61,780 nt of DNA from Amphimedon queenslandica. Taxonomy: Eukaryota; Porifera; Demospongiae; Haplosclerida; Niphatidae. The DNA is taken from NCBI RefSeq assembly GCF_000090795.2, contig NW_003546318.1, positions 68,374 to 130,153 of the forward strand, in the 5' to 3' direction. Shown piece after piece: positions 12,401 to 32,181 of this stretch (position 1 is the first letter of the stretch; every line of letters starts with the position of its first letter). The translations under genes and the position numbers were made by a program. The notes beneath the pieces were generated by a model that saw only the letters and a program-made list of their open reading frames with translations, was not told where the DNA came from and did not search any database.

Positions 12401-15400
12401 ATTTGAATGGCCAATTGACCTTCTCCTGCTTTACGTTTATCGACGTTGAAATGAGTCGTGTCTCCAGTTTTATTACCAGGCTCGAGACCAGGGCCTTTAG
12501 CAAGGACTTTAGAGGGATCATAGACGTTGAGTCGTATTGGGGTTTTTGGTATTGGTGCCTCATTGAAAGTCACGTTCATTTTTTTAGGACCAGTCCCGCT
12601 TGGAGTGTAAAGAATCTCAAAATTATCAGCATCAATCTCTCTCACTTCAGGGAGACTTTTAGAATCAGAAACGTGACAAGCAACATCACCAGGCCCGGCC
12701 CCCTTAGAAATGATGTTATATTTATGAGGGACCCCCACTAATATTGGCTCGCCATTAATCCCAGGCCCAGTGATGTCTACTTTAGATGGATCTGTAATGG
12801 AGACTGGGAACGGGCTGCCTGGTATATCATGATCAGCAAACTTTATATCAACAGTGTACTGACCAGGATCAACTGGAGTATATGCATAGTCAATACCCTG
12901 ACTGCTTGGTAATTGGTTGTATGGTAGCTCAATATCGCCATCTCCAGTTATAGAGACATCGACATTTCCACTCCCAGCATCTTTGGTTTTGACATGGAAA
13001 TTAGTAGATTGGTTTACACGGACACCTTTAGGTGCTAGGCCAGGACCTGAGGCTATGCACTTGTTTGGTCTCGGTGGAGGTTTTACTTGTACTCGGAATC
13101 GACTGCCCTGAATGTGGAACCCACCATACTTGACTGTTATGACTAGATCCCCGCTTTCTTTAGGAGTGTAGGTGTACTGTGTTACTCCCGGTTCTACTTC
13201 TTCTGATAAAACGATAACCTCTCCATGGAGTCCCCGAGCATTAGCAACAAGGTCGCCTCGTCCGGCTCCTTTAGTGTAAACACGGAACCAGGTCTCCTCA
13301 TCGACTTGGAGCTCGTCTGTCACTCCAGGACCTTCGGCAAAGCACTTTGTTGCGTCGGGTTTGTCAGGTACTGCCCGTACTTTAAACGGACTGTCTTTAA
13401 TATGGAGCCTGGCAAATTTCACTTCTATGATATACTGAGATGGAGTAGGAGGTACATATTGTACACAATAGCGATCTTTATCCTCAGTGTCTTGTTGTAC
13501 AGTAACTGAGTCCAGTGGTCCCTTAGGTCCACGTACATCAATACTCAGTTCTCCTTCCCCGGCTCCAGTAGTCTCAACAAAAAACTCAGTACTGGTCCCT
13601 TCCTTAAGATCAATGCCTTCTACTCCAGGCCCGTACGCACGGCAGGCCAATGCATTGGTACCAGGTGATACATGTACTTTGATTGGATCTGTAGTGACTG
13701 GGAGTCCTCCCCATAGAACGTTAACATTGTACGCTCCATCAGTTGGCGGGACGTAAGAGCAAGTGTAAGTCCCGTCTTTATTGTCTTGTATACGAACATC
13801 GGCCAAACCTTCCGGCCCGTCCACGCTAGCTTCTAGTTTTCCCGATCCGGCAGTCGTTGCATCGGCATGGAACACGGCAGGTAGACCCGTCTTGAGCCCG
13901 TCTCCTTCTATCCCGGGGCCGGTCAGTTTCACTTTGTTTGGGGAGCTCTTGATTTTTATCGGGGCGCCTGGTTTGAGCTTTGCGTCTGGAAACTGAGAGA
14001 GGTAAGTCATCATACTCAACTCGTCAACGTTAGGATTGACCATGTCTTCCGGGCCCAATACCTGAGGGAGAGAGAGGAAATTATAAATATTGATATTGAC
14101 AATTATAATATTAAATATAGTAAATATATATTAAATAATATTAAATATATCAATTATAATTATAATATAGATATTAAAATATAAATATTGACAATTTTGT
14201 CCCTTTGTTTACATTATTCCTTAATTCTATAGTGAATACAACCAAAGAAATAAACATTAAATATTTTAAATTTTGAATACCCCACTCACATCCATGCATA
14301 TACAGATAAACCACACACACACACAGAGTAAATATACACACACATATAATGTACACACACATACCATTGGGACACTCAGCCAGTCTTCAGCTAGCTTCAT
14401 TGCGTGCTGTGCATTTGCTAGAGCATCTTTTGGATCCATTGTCTCGGCCTCTGGACACAGTCCAGGAGCAATCCCGTCCACCAGAGCAGCTACTGCTGTA
14501 CCGTCATTCCAGTCAGAAGTGAAATCTTTGATATTTTTCTCCGGTATTTTTGACTATAAGGAAAAACAACAAGATAATGATTAATAGCATAAATTCTTAT
14601 TCAAACAGACACTATCCAGTTGCCGTAACATATACACAAACTGAATGTGAGGAATTGGCATGGGAAAAGAAGGCTCTTAGATATGCATATTGTAAATAAA
14701 ATAGACATGCAAATTAATCATGTTTATATATAAATAAAATATTCTATAATCATAAAAGCTCTTACATTTATGTATCCAAGGAGTGCCTTCTTTGCCGACA
14801 TTTTCTCGTTCTTTGATTTATCATTCAGCCCAAGGCCAAGGTTAATCTGATAGTGAAGTATAAGCGTCCAAATTAGACCCAGTATGAGCTTTTTGTTGCC
14901 CCCAACTATGTCTCCACTCCCTACACAGACAGAGTATCATAGTAGCATGAATTAAGGTGGATTTACACTGCACAATTTTACACAACAGGAAGTGCTGTAT
15001 AAACCAATGGCCAATGTTTACATAACATAAGAGTAGAGATAATTTCAACTCTTATGTTGCGTAGGTGTTTGCCATTGGTTTATACAGCACTTCCTGTCTT
15101 AACGTATGGCCTTACCTTACGTTAACTTTGCAGTGTAAAGCTGGGTTCAGAATATTTGCATTGCGACCGGGAGTGCTATATAACGCAATGGGGAAATGCA
15201 AGAATAGAATTCGGCTCTATTCTTGCGTTTCTCATTGCGTTATATGGCACTTCCGGTCGCAATGCAAATATTCTGAACCCAGCTTAAATCCACTTTAAAG
15301 CTCACTAAGGATTGAAAATCGTACTATTTTGATCTAAGGATGCACTAATGCTGCACTTGACGTTCACCCTGCTGCTGATAATTAAGTTTATAAGTCATGC

Positions 15401-15977
15401 AACTAGATTTAACTTAGTAGCAGAATAGTATAACGTGCTACATTAAGCAAATACATTGAGCCAATAGCAATTGTGTGCATGGGTACAGAGCAGGTGTAGT
15501 AGAGATCTACTCAATCAGAATTTGCATACACACCTGGACTCACACCTCATTCACAAATCACAATAAGAGTTGCTTTTATATTCCCCATAATGGACTTTAT
15601 TGCTGCATCTATGCTGATGCTTATTATTATAAACAACAAAACTACAAAAAAATCATGATTTTATCTTCCTCACCTATGTTGACAAGCCTGATTTTCTCCG
15701 TTTTCGTGATGAAGTTGAGAGCCATATCGACATTCTCCATCCTTTGTGCATGGACTCGAGGCTTCTTGTTGTATCTACCCAGCTGCTTAGTGGAGAGAAG
15801 CTCGAGCAAGTGTATGAGATTGACTCCATTGGAGAGGCCTTCAGCCAGATCCGACAACACTATCTCCCTATACTTGAGCTGCTCGTTGCACCAACGCGTG
15901 AAGGTCTTCTCTTGTATTCGCTTCCATTCGGCGTCCAAGCTAGTCTTGGACTCCATTTCTTCGACTAGTGAAGACAT
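9403..15977 (-). CDS. Filamin-like actin cross-linker 2 (complete)
   Basis: Exons 15977-15674, 14920-14766, 14553-14365 and 14061-9403 join in frame to give about 1,768 residues. CH1 begins near residue 18 and CH2 spans roughly 135-232 (DWNDGTAV, APGLCPEA, DWLSVP), forming the actin-binding domain. The 4.66-kb last exon encodes 16 filamin repeats, each ending in a GSPF-like motif (for example IPGSPFPV, IPGSPFNV, VPGSPFKA), and stops just after the sixteenth. Vertebrate filamins have 24 repeats with hinges and dimerise through the last one; this protein is shorter and no obvious hinge is seen. The 189-bp CH2 exon is exactly as long as that of the neighbouring filamin and its introns have the same phases, so the two are tandem paralogues. 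The start ATG opens directly onto CH1; no upstream exon was recognised. Confidence 0.95.
14956..15294. mobile_element. Inverted-repeat element (MITE) with TTAA flanks, split by a second element
   Basis: TTAA sits at 14952-14955 and again at 15295-15298. Termini are near-perfect inverted repeats reading GGTGGATTTACACTGCA at the left and AGTGGATTTACACTGCA inward from the right, once the inserted element is removed. Internal arms (GGAAGTGCTGTATAAACCAA and its complement near 15080-15100) extend the hairpin. There is no coding capacity. A 4-bp TTAA duplication is typical of piggyBac-type transposition, so a non-autonomous element is inferred. It lies in the first intron of filamin 2. Confidence 0.82.
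15139..15284. mobile_element. Hairpin MITE nested inside the element at 14956-15294
   Basis: A 146-bp element whose ends are long perfect inverted repeats (AGCTGGGTTCAGAATATTTG at the left and its complement at the right). It is flanked by direct TAA copies (15136-15138 and 15285-15287). Removing it and one TAA restores the right arm of the outer element, so the inner insertion came later. A 3-bp TAA duplication fits PIF/Harbinger-type elements; that assignment is inferred. Confidence 0.85.
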
Positions 15978-16528
15978 AGCTACTCTGAGTAGGGCTACGC
16001 TTCTATATACGAGAGGAAAAGCAGTGAAGTGTTTACTTTAGTTCTCAGCCCCACCCTTTGGACACCTTAACATTATTCATCTTCACTACATGATGATTTT
16101 GCCATAGACACTATATACACTTACAAACACACACCTACTAGAGGCACTGATAATCCTATAGATTAAGTACTCACCATAAAAAGACAATGTACTCATTATC
16201 TATATACCTTAAAAACAAATTTACACAGGGAAAACATCATTTCAAAACTCTACCAGTATTAATAGTGTAATTTCACTGCAATCCTGCAGTGGAATAGTAA
16301 TACAGCATGGCAACCCAATGTACAGTGCAGCTAGCTCCTTTTTCTGCTTCCAATCACTTTCATTTTAGCATTATAATTGCAGCATCTGTTAAAGTACTAG
16401 ATTGTTACTTCGTTGCTTGTCCATCCAGTGAGATTCACAAGTGCTTTATGTTTACACAAGAATAAATAAGCCAATATTATTAATACAGTTACACTAAAAC
16501 ATGGCACAGTTAAAAAGGGTATAGCTCA
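15978..16528. other. Intergenic region between ABCC 3' end and filamin-2 start
   Basis: This stretch follows the ABCC stop codon and precedes the filamin-2 start (both minus strand). No exon, RNA gene or repeat was recognised. It should hold the filamin-2 promoter and 5' UTR and the ABCC 3' UTR. Confidence 0.6.
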
Positions 16529-24385
<7,857 letters not shown>

Positions 24386-24867
24386 GCTATTATTTATTAA
24401 ATAATACTGAGTAATAGACACGCCCATGCTTTTATAATTAGCCTACCTATATCTACACCATGCAGCATTTTTTTGCATACAACAGAAAAATCAATGGAAC
24501 ATGCAAAATAAAAAATGGTATGTTGCAAACTTCATGTGCATGGGTGATATTCCATTGCTGATAAAAATATTATTTTCAGAATTGGCTATGAATCAAATAG
24601 ACTATTATGCTATAGCTATTCATGGTCTATTGTGAAATGCCAGAAACTTACTCTCAAGCTGAATAGAGTGAGACCGTAAAGTTTAGATCTATTCACAAAT
24701 TATTTTTTCACAATATATCATTTGCAGAGTGTTAGTATACAATCTAGCCTATTTCCTGCTATTTTCACCTTTGGTATAAAAAGAGGAGAGAGCCTGCTCA
24801 TCTCGGATCACCACACTTATAGCAGTGCATATATTAACTTATCATTGACTGACGTGGACTCTTAAGA
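24386..24867. promoter_or_regulatory. Divergent intergenic region with TATA box for the astacin gene
   Basis: This interval separates the ABCC start (minus) from the astacin start (plus). TATAAAAAG at 24775-24783 lies about 85 bp before the astacin ATG, a sensible place for a classical TATA box with initiation about 30 bp downstream. No matching element was noticed on the ABCC side. Confidence 0.5.
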
Positions 24868-26086
24868 ATGAAGATTGCAGTCACTCTTGCTCTCTTTCTT
24901 TGCAGCATAGCTGTCCATGCTTCACCCTCAGCTTCACCTCTGGATTCGGAATGTTAGCACACATATGCATGCATGCATGCTAATTGTAATGTTTCCTTTT
25001 CATTTCAGTTTCTGCATCTGATGATAGCAAGTCTAACTTTCCAGAGCCTGAAGTTGATGAAAATGGCATCCCAAGTACACACACAACTGCAAACTGACAT
25101 TCACTAATTGTGACAATCATTGTATAAATTTCTAGTTGGAATGGCTCTTGTTGATGGAGATATTCTGATACCAAAAGAGCAACTCCCTATTTATGAGAAA
25201 GAAGGATTTGATGGGCTTGTGAATTCTGAGGCTTGGCTTAATGGTCCCGCTTGGCCAAGCAAGACTGTTTACTACGCCACTACCATTCCATCTAACAGTC
25301 AGTTGAGCAACTGCATATAGCAGTTATACTCAATATAATTAATGCATTATTTATCATTATCCTTTAGCTCCTCAGCTGGCAGATCTTAATAGGAAGATTT
25401 TTGATTCAATGAATGACCTTAACCAGAAGCAAAATTGCTTAAAATTTGTATATATTACTGCTCCTATACCACAGCGTCATATCGTGTTCAATTTGGGACA
25501 AGGGTAGATTGCAATTATTAATGTTTTTTTTGAAACCGATCTTTGCTTTTATTCTTTATGTATAGCTGCTACACAATGATTGGACCAGTAACCCCAGGTA
25601 ACCGTCATGATATCTTTCTAAGTCCTGGTTGCACTTTCGAGCGTATACCAGCACATGAGGTGATGCATGCTTTGGGACGATTCCATGAGCAGACTAGGCC
25701 GGACAGGGATTACTACGTCCAAATCAACTGGCATTTAATCAAACAAGACTGTAAGCTTTGATTTAAGATGTAGCTTGAAGCTTTTAATTTTATTTATATT
25801 TATTTATTTAACAGCAGTGGGTCTTAAGGAATTAATAAGTATGTGTACCTTTTTCTATTTATCATTAGGCATAAGCCAGTACATGAGGCAAGACGGTGCT
25901 TCAACACTTGGTCTCCCTTATGACTACTACTCTGTCATGCATTACAGTCCAACGTCTTGCAGCATTAATGGAGCTCCAGTAATGCAATTCCCTCCCCATG
26001 TTAATCCCTACAATATTGGTCGGGGGCTATCGCTTACTAATACTGACATAGCACACATTGTTAGACGTTATTGTCCAAGTGGCTGA
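24868..26086 (+). CDS. Secreted astacin-family zinc metalloprotease
   Basis: Six exons (24868-24952, 25009-25074, 25136-25297, 25368-25503, 25566-25750, 25869-26086) join in frame to 283 residues. An N-terminal hydrophobic signal peptide (MKIAVTLALFLCSIAVHA) is followed by a short propeptide and the catalytic domain, which starts near the WPSKTVYY block. The zinc-binding site HEVMHALGRFHEQTRPDRD runs from about residue 180, with three histidine ligands (180, 184, 190) and catalytic Glu181. The Met-turn SVMHY supplies the usual tyrosine. Canonical astacins have GF after the second histidine; this one has GRF. No EGF, CUB or ShK domain follows, so it is a minimal astacin. Likely roles for the family are extracellular processing of matrix, growth factors or food protein; the substrate cannot be told. 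The last acceptor (25868) was chosen over one near 25815 because it keeps frame and family spacing. Confidence 0.93.
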
Positions 26087-27752
26087 AGGACAAGACTCGT
26101 CAAGTCAAGCCTGAGCTGCAGCTGATTAACTTACAATATCTATAATATTATATAGCTATATATTTAATCTTAAAAGCACTATATATACATTAATTAATAC
26201 CTACTTGTAGGTAAAGTAATTATTTTTGCTATAAAAGTTTTTGAAACAGCTGCAAAAATTAATGTTTTAATTCTAACTAGCTGGCAGATATTATAGCTCT
26301 ATCAAAACTAGTCTAAGATTAAGCCAATTTAAAAATATATAATTATGTAATTTCTATATCCATAAGAATTTGCAATTAGAGTTCAATATTATTTTAGCAA
26401 GCTTATAATTCCTTTCACCACTATTGCAATTGTATATGTGCTAAAATAATATTAGACTAATTTTCTAGTCTACTGTATGGTGAAAGAAATTATAAAGTTG
26501 TTAAAAATTAATGATATTGAAGTATAATCACACATTAACAATAGTAGCCTGAATAGCTACTACAGACGCTGCATGAATAGACATAATTATTCATCACCAG
26601 CCAATACTATATTAACTGTAATCTATAGACATTCATGAACATGCAATTTTAGAAAAGGAATACATGTATAATTCTTCATTTTAATTGCATTTGAGTAATT
26701 GAGTTGACTCTAACCAATAACTTTTAGAAATTTAATCATCAACAATATCAAGAGTATATAATATAAAGTGTATAAACGTATAAAGTATAAACGTATATAA
26801 GTGTATAAAGTGTACAGTGTATAACCGCTTAACTTAAGTACACAACATGGACCTCAGTAGTACATGCACTATAAATGGTCTTTTGCTTACTTGCTTCAGT
26901 GTTGTTTCCTCCAGAAAGTTAGTTATGATTCAATAAAAATGCTTTTAGTCACTTAGTTAGGCTCATTTTGCAAAACTTTGTGTTAGTATAGTTTAGTAGA
27001 CTTCTTTAAAAAGATTTAGTTAGTCACATAGTTAGGCCTGATCTAACTAAAAGGGTTTTAGTGCTTGTAACATTTGTGGTTACTTTGATCTTGTAAGCAA
27101 CATGTTGCCAGAAATAGAAGGCTGTTCTATTTCTGGCAACATGTTGGTTACAAGATCAAAGTAGTAACCACAAATGTTACAAGCAACATGTTGCCTAGTG
27201 TATGGGCCTTAAGATTCTTCCTCCAATTCCATAAATATCGTCTGCACTTTGTCGTGTTTCATTCAAGATAGGGATGAGCCTATTATGCCAGCATAATTTT
27301 AGGAATAATAGGGACTTCCTCATAAGAGGAATAATGCTGGAATAATTGGGTGGAAATAGGAATAATACTAATAGTGGAATAATGGGTGGAATTGAGGTTA
27401 TTTGTAATTGCAGAAGAAAATTTTTAAAAATTTGGTTGGAAGACCTATTCTAAAAACACTATTGGAGTGCAAAAATTGATTGTTTGAGAAAATTATTTGA
27501 GAATAATAGGATAAAATGAAAAAAATAATAGGAGAAAATATTGAGAATTTCTAGAAAGAATAATGGGAAAATTTATGGGCATAATAGGCTCAACCCTATT
27601 TGGAGACTAGCTAGCACGAGGCCAAGCATGCTAATGATGCTATTCATGATAATATACGGATTTCACACCCACACACCAAAAAATCACACACCCAACCGGC
27701 CGTGCGGCGACAGCGGCGTGGTTATTAAACTTTGTATTGGGCGAATAAAGAA
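26087..27752. other. Intergenic region with inverted repeats and low-complexity DNA
   Basis: No exon was recognised. It contains interleaved inverted repeats around 26385-26505 (ATTATTTTAGCA/TGCTAAAATAAT and ATAATTCCTTTCACCA with its near-complement), short tandem TATAAAGTGTATAAACG-like units at 26750-26830, a long hairpin at 27062-27184 and a GGAATAAT-rich stretch at 27300-27560 just upstream of the Kelch gene. Confidence 0.6.
27062..27184. mobile_element. Long hairpin (MITE-like), arms of about 57-60 nt
   Basis: The left arm (27062-27118) begins GCTTGTAACATTTGTGGTTA and the right arm (27125-27184) is its near-perfect reverse complement around a 6-nt loop. The flank to 27210 (CCTAGTGTATGGGCCTTAAG) matches the terminal repeat of the element at 34381-34601, so both belong to one family; the left terminus here appears lost. 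Confidence 0.75.
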
Positions 27753-30700
27753 ATGTCAGGTTAGACTGCTTTTCATGATCAAAATAAAGTTGTTCACGAA
27801 TGTTTCCTTATAGATTATCAACCGGTAATAAGATATGGCCATTCTACTGTTAGAGTAGGAGACTACTTATACATGTGGGGTGGGAGCCAGCCTGATGACT
27901 TAGATCTTGATTTAAAACTAAACCCAGCCCAGCCTTCTTCCCAGCCACAATCTTTCGACAATAAATTTGTTTTGGTCTATCACTTGCCAACTGGCAAATG
28001 GGAGCAAAAAGCTACTACTGGTAAGCTCCCCCCTGGGAGTACGGGATATGCATCTGCAGTTATTGGAAAAGAGATCCTCTATTTTGGAGGCTGTTGCAAT
28101 CACATCGACTGCTTTCCTCGCTGTTTTCACAATAGTTTGTATGGCCTTAATGTTGACACCCTAAACTGGAGGGAAGTTTCTCCCAATACTTCTCAATCTG
28201 GCCCCATGATGAAGGAATCTGCTGGTATGATAGCTGTACAAGTTGATGAAGAAGATTACCTTGTAGTGTTTGGGGGTCACGGACCATCTTCTGAAAATAC
28301 TCCAGCACAACCAAGTGCTCAGTACAGCACAGAAGGATTCAGCATTGAAAATATGCAATGTACTAATGAATTACATTACTACAGGATATTGACAGGTGAA
28401 TTATATACCTTAAGCCTACTATTATTTGTGTCTACTAATTTTAGCGAAATCAGCAAAAGTCATGTTTAGCGTTACTAATTTTAGCGTTTTTAACCAAATT
28501 AACTATACATAATAACCATTATAATGAATAATAATTATTTTGGTGTCTATTTAATTTAGCGATTTAAAGCTCTCGCTAATATAGCTAAATTTAGTAGACG
28601 CTAAAAATAGTAGGCTTAAGGTACATAAAATAATTATTTTAAATTGTTGGCAAAACTTAATTATTGTGCACAACTGCACATTATGTTATTGATTTTTAGG
28701 GGAATGGATTTCTCCAGATATTGCTGGAGACAGACCACCTCCTATTACTGGCTTCACTCTGACGTCAGTAAATCATAGCAGTGCCATATTATTTGGAGGC
28801 TTTTCTCCCAGTGCTGACTATAAAGTCAGTGACAAACTGTACGTCATGGTTTTTAATAAAGAACAACTGTCTTTGGTAAGACTACACATAATCAAAACAA
28901 TAATGTTGTAACCATACACATGTATAGGAGATATCAGAAGTTCCTAAATCTTCGCAAAATTGACCATGTGCAAGATCTGCTCATTCAAGCGTACTTATTA
29001 ATGTTGGTTCAATTGGACCACACCTTTTAGTAGTAGGTGGATTTGAAATTTCTGATTGTTGGCTACTTGATGTGACTAATAAAATTTGGGACGAGGTAAC
29101 TAACTAAAATAATGTTTGAAGCAACAATCATAACTATACTAGGTCAGTCTACCGAAATTAGTTGCTGATAGATATTATCATTCTCTCTCAGTGTGGAATG
29201 TGACTCCAAACACTAGTTGGGTAATTGAGTTTGGAGGACACAGTGCATTATCAACTATGTCTGTTATTGAATGCAGTAAGCTAGTTTATTAGTGATACCT
29301 TATGGTACCTTTTTTTCGAGGGCTGTGAATTTCACGGATTTTGTGATTTTTGAGGATTCGTGAAAATTACTTCCGCAAAAATTAATATATATTGTATAGT
29401 GAGCTATTTCCGTGGGTCTAACTTATTGTGGTTTGCTGACTTTGCTCCAAGTGGGGCAATTCATGGTTTAATTTTTGTTGTTGACAGTTTGCGTAGCCTG
29501 TAAGGGGATGGCACTTCGATGATTTCGTGGGTTTAAATATTGTGGGAAGCCCAAAAACCATGAAATCCACGAAAATAAAGTGCCACAAAAATTACCTGCT
29601 ATACGGTATTACGGTAAAAGATGGCAGACAGCATAAATTCACGAAAATTAAATCCGCAAAAATAGATTTTTAGGCAAATGCATGAAATTTATAGTCCTCA
29701 AAAAAGTGCCCTACAGTAGTAGAGAGAGATTAAGTAGAGAGAGAGTGCAGTATTCAAGTTACTAGTGCCCATTGTTACTGTAGTGTAAACTGTATTGTAA
29801 AAATTGGTGATAATATTTTTGTTTTTTAATCATACTGTAGCACATACGATGATTAGCAAATGGTCTTTTGATGTAGTTCCATTTAATCTCTACACAAATA
29901 AATTACAAGAGATAATACTAGAAACGGCTGATCATTTTTATTTGGAGGACTGTAGTGCTGAGGTACAAAGTCAACCACAGAACAATGAGAAACTTCAACA
30001 ACTAACAGAAAAGCAAGAAAGTCAACTAAAGGAAGTTGAATTGCAGCTTGAATATCTTCAAAAAATGGTTCAGAAAACACAAGAAGAGCTTAAAGCAAGT
30101 GAGCAAGAGCTCAAAAAGCTTAACCTCGAAGAAATAAAGAAGAAAGCAATGATAGAGCTCCTTCAGAATTCTTTCCAGAATCAATGTAATCAACAGCATG
30201 ATCCAAGTTTCAGAAAGCAATTAGCATCTTTCTTCAGTTTTGATCAGAAAAAAAAGAGATCTGGTGTCAAAATTGAAGAATTAGTAGAGAAATCAATGAA
30301 CAAATATTTAAGAGAATATGGGCTTGTAAGCTATAAATTTTTAAAAATTAATATAACATTTCAATTGATAGCTAATGCCTGAAGTCAAAAGTTGCAGAGA
30401 AGTAGCTGTCCAGTGTGATTACCTCATCCGTCAGACAGGTATATAAATGCACTACTTTTTAGTTATCAAAAAATAAATCATTCCCTAATTTTTCAGACTT
30501 GTTTGACTCTAGTGTCACTATAGCCGGACAGGAGCGATTTCATCTAAACGAAAATAGCTCCTCATTTTATTGGGAGGAGTTTGGATTCAAACTACAGTGT
30601 CCTTGTGGAGCAGTGTCTGAGGATACTGAAGTAACTGTTAAAGCGATAGTAAAAGGTTGTTTTGACCTTCCCAGAGGTACTGAACTTGTCAGTGCAGTAT

Positions 30701-32171
30701 ATGCGATATCAGTATCTAAGGCACTCTTAAAACCACTGGTAATAGAGCTAGAACATTGTGTGGATCTAAGGAACACTAGTCAGACTGATTGCCTAAAGTT
30801 TGTCAGAGCTCCACTGAAGCCTCCCAATGCTTACCAGTTCAGTATAGTTGAAGGAGGATCTTTTAGTGTTGGGAACAGATACGGTTGTATTGAACGCGAT
30901 GAATTCTGTGCTCTTGGTATTGCACATGTTGCTGAGATGAGTAATGGAGAGACAACTAATGGAGGTGGGAATGAAGGAGGTACACAAACTCAAGGTGCAT
31001 TAATGTTTGTACCAATTCTACTGATGTGTTTGTATAGGAACAAATAATGATAGCCAAGAGCAAGCTAATGGAGATACGCAAACGCCAAGTGATAGTGAGA
31101 ATGAAGCAAGAGAGAATAGTGAAGAAGCCTCTCCATCAATAATTAACACACCACCTAACGGTATGCTACTGTATCATGCACTGTATTGTAAGTTTTGCCT
31201 TATAAAACCAAATGCAGATGCTATGGAATCAATAGAACCAAATTCTCATAATCATGATTATTCCACTCCTCGTGCAGACAATAATGGTATATTACTTAAA
31301 TGTTTACGTAACTAGCTACTAGTACATTGTTTAGCACCATCTGGTGATATGCTGTATACTGGACTGTTGTATTATGAACAAAAGGAAGTTGGTTACAGGA
31401 GAATTAGGTATTGGTATTCCGTTGTGAGAGATTTGCAAGTTCTCAAACAGGTAATGCATCATTCATACATTATGATTAATTGTTTTTTGTTCATGCATAT
31501 ACTGTAGTATTTAAAGAAAAGGCAAGCTTCAAATGTTGAACATGATGATGTTGCTGACTTATTTAAGTTTATTCAACCAAATGGAACTCTTCAATTGATT
31601 CTAAAACCTCCCCAACGAGAATCAGGATGGACTGTTGATCCTGACAGAGAACCAATGGAGGTAAATATGTTGATAATTGACATGCACTTTTTACATTACA
31701 AATCTGTAGCTTTATCAGTCAAGAGTTGACCTATTTCCATCAGACCCCTCATATGCAACTTGTAGCTTGTCAGTGTATGCTAAACCTGGCACTGCTCAGG
31801 AGCCACTTCATTGTTCTATTGAATTAATTGGAATAGATCCTTCAAGAATTGTCTACATAAATGCATCCCCTCCTCCTCCTTCATCAATGAGTTAGTTAGC
31901 TTACACTTGATTACAAATCATCATTTTTTGTGTTATATACTTGTAGTAGACAGTACTACTGGCTCAAATTCCTCTACTGCTAGTATCAGTCAAACCAGGA
32001 GAGAGACTGAAGAAGGTATGGTTGATATTAAAATATTAACACACAAATCACTGCAGAATTTGTATCATTAATAGGTACATGTAGATCTGATATTGCTTAT
32101 GGAGTAATGACAGAATGTACTGGAATGATAAAGGAAAGGCTCGATCTAAATACATTAGTAGATAAGCTACT
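27753..32171 (+). CDS. Kelch - coiled coil - ZU5 - UPA-like - CARD-like protein, copy A (runs into gap)
   Basis: Exons: 27753-27759, 27814-28395, 28700-28875, 28928-29095, 29143-29275, 29841-30325, 30372-30438, 30497-30994, 31038-31160, 31218-31286, 31335-31450, 31508-31660, 31710-31890, 31947-32015, 32075-gap; all phases agree. The start comes from a 7-bp exon (ATG TCA G). Residues 1-355 give six Kelch blades (YMWGG, LYFGG, VVFGG, ILFGG, VVGGF, EFGGH), enough for a propeller. A glutamine/lysine/glutamate-rich coiled coil follows (about 400-470), then ZU5 (about 540-690, CPCGAVSEDTEVTV, LPRGTEL, YGCIERDEFCALGI), an acidic linker, a UPA-like sandwich (about 770-915) and the first helices of a CARD-like fold before the gap. 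Codon 267 is TGA (28961-28963) inside a Kelch blade. ZU5-UPA-CARD is known from CARD8 and NLRP1, where it drives inflammasome signalling. A role in sponge innate immunity or cell death is inference; the UPA and CARD calls rest on pattern only. Confidence 0.8.
28406..28623. mobile_element. Inverted-repeat element (MITE) in Kelch-gene intron
   Basis: The termini TACCTTAAGCCTACTATT and its reverse complement AATAGTAGGCTTAAGGTA are perfect inverted repeats 218 bp apart, with further internal symmetry (CTAATTTTAGCG, CGCTAATATAGC). It occupies most of the intron after the exon ending at 28395 and has no coding capacity. Confidence 0.85.
29305..29715. mobile_element. Degenerate inverted-repeat element in Kelch-gene intron
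   Basis: The left end (CTTTTTTTCGAGGGCTGTGA) matches the reverse complement of the right end (CACTTTTTTGAGGACTATAA) with substitutions, and both continue into ATTTCACGGATTT/ATTTCATGCATTT-like sequence. It lies in the intron between the exons ending at 29275 and starting at 29841. Confidence 0.6.
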
Positions 32172-32181
32172 NNNNNNNNNN
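32172..32181. other. 10-N assembly gap in the Kelch/ZU5/CARD locus
   Basis: Left of the gap an exon encodes the beginning of a CARD-like domain; right of it the sequence is the C-terminal part of a second ZU5 domain. These cannot be adjacent in a normal fold, so more sequence is missing than ten bases. Confidence 0.9.

Noticed and set aside
15475..16041. Plus-strand open frame of about 190 codons over the filamin-2 first exon
   Set aside because: It overlaps the CH1-coding exon on the opposite strand, and the translated sequence resembles nothing.
25815..25868. Upstream acceptor for the last astacin exon
   Set aside because: Using it inserts hydrophobic residues absent from the family and breaks the frame with the previous donor; the acceptor at 25868 fits.
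27541..27813. 90-codon plus-strand open frame before the Kelch gene
   Set aside because: It reads through AT-rich low-complexity DNA and the first Kelch intron; only the ATG TCA G at its end is used, in another role as the start exon.
28961..28963. Selenocysteine recoding of the Kelch TGA
   Set aside because: The expected residue at this Kelch position is Trp, and no selenoprotein of this kind is known to me; a TGG to TGA change is simpler.
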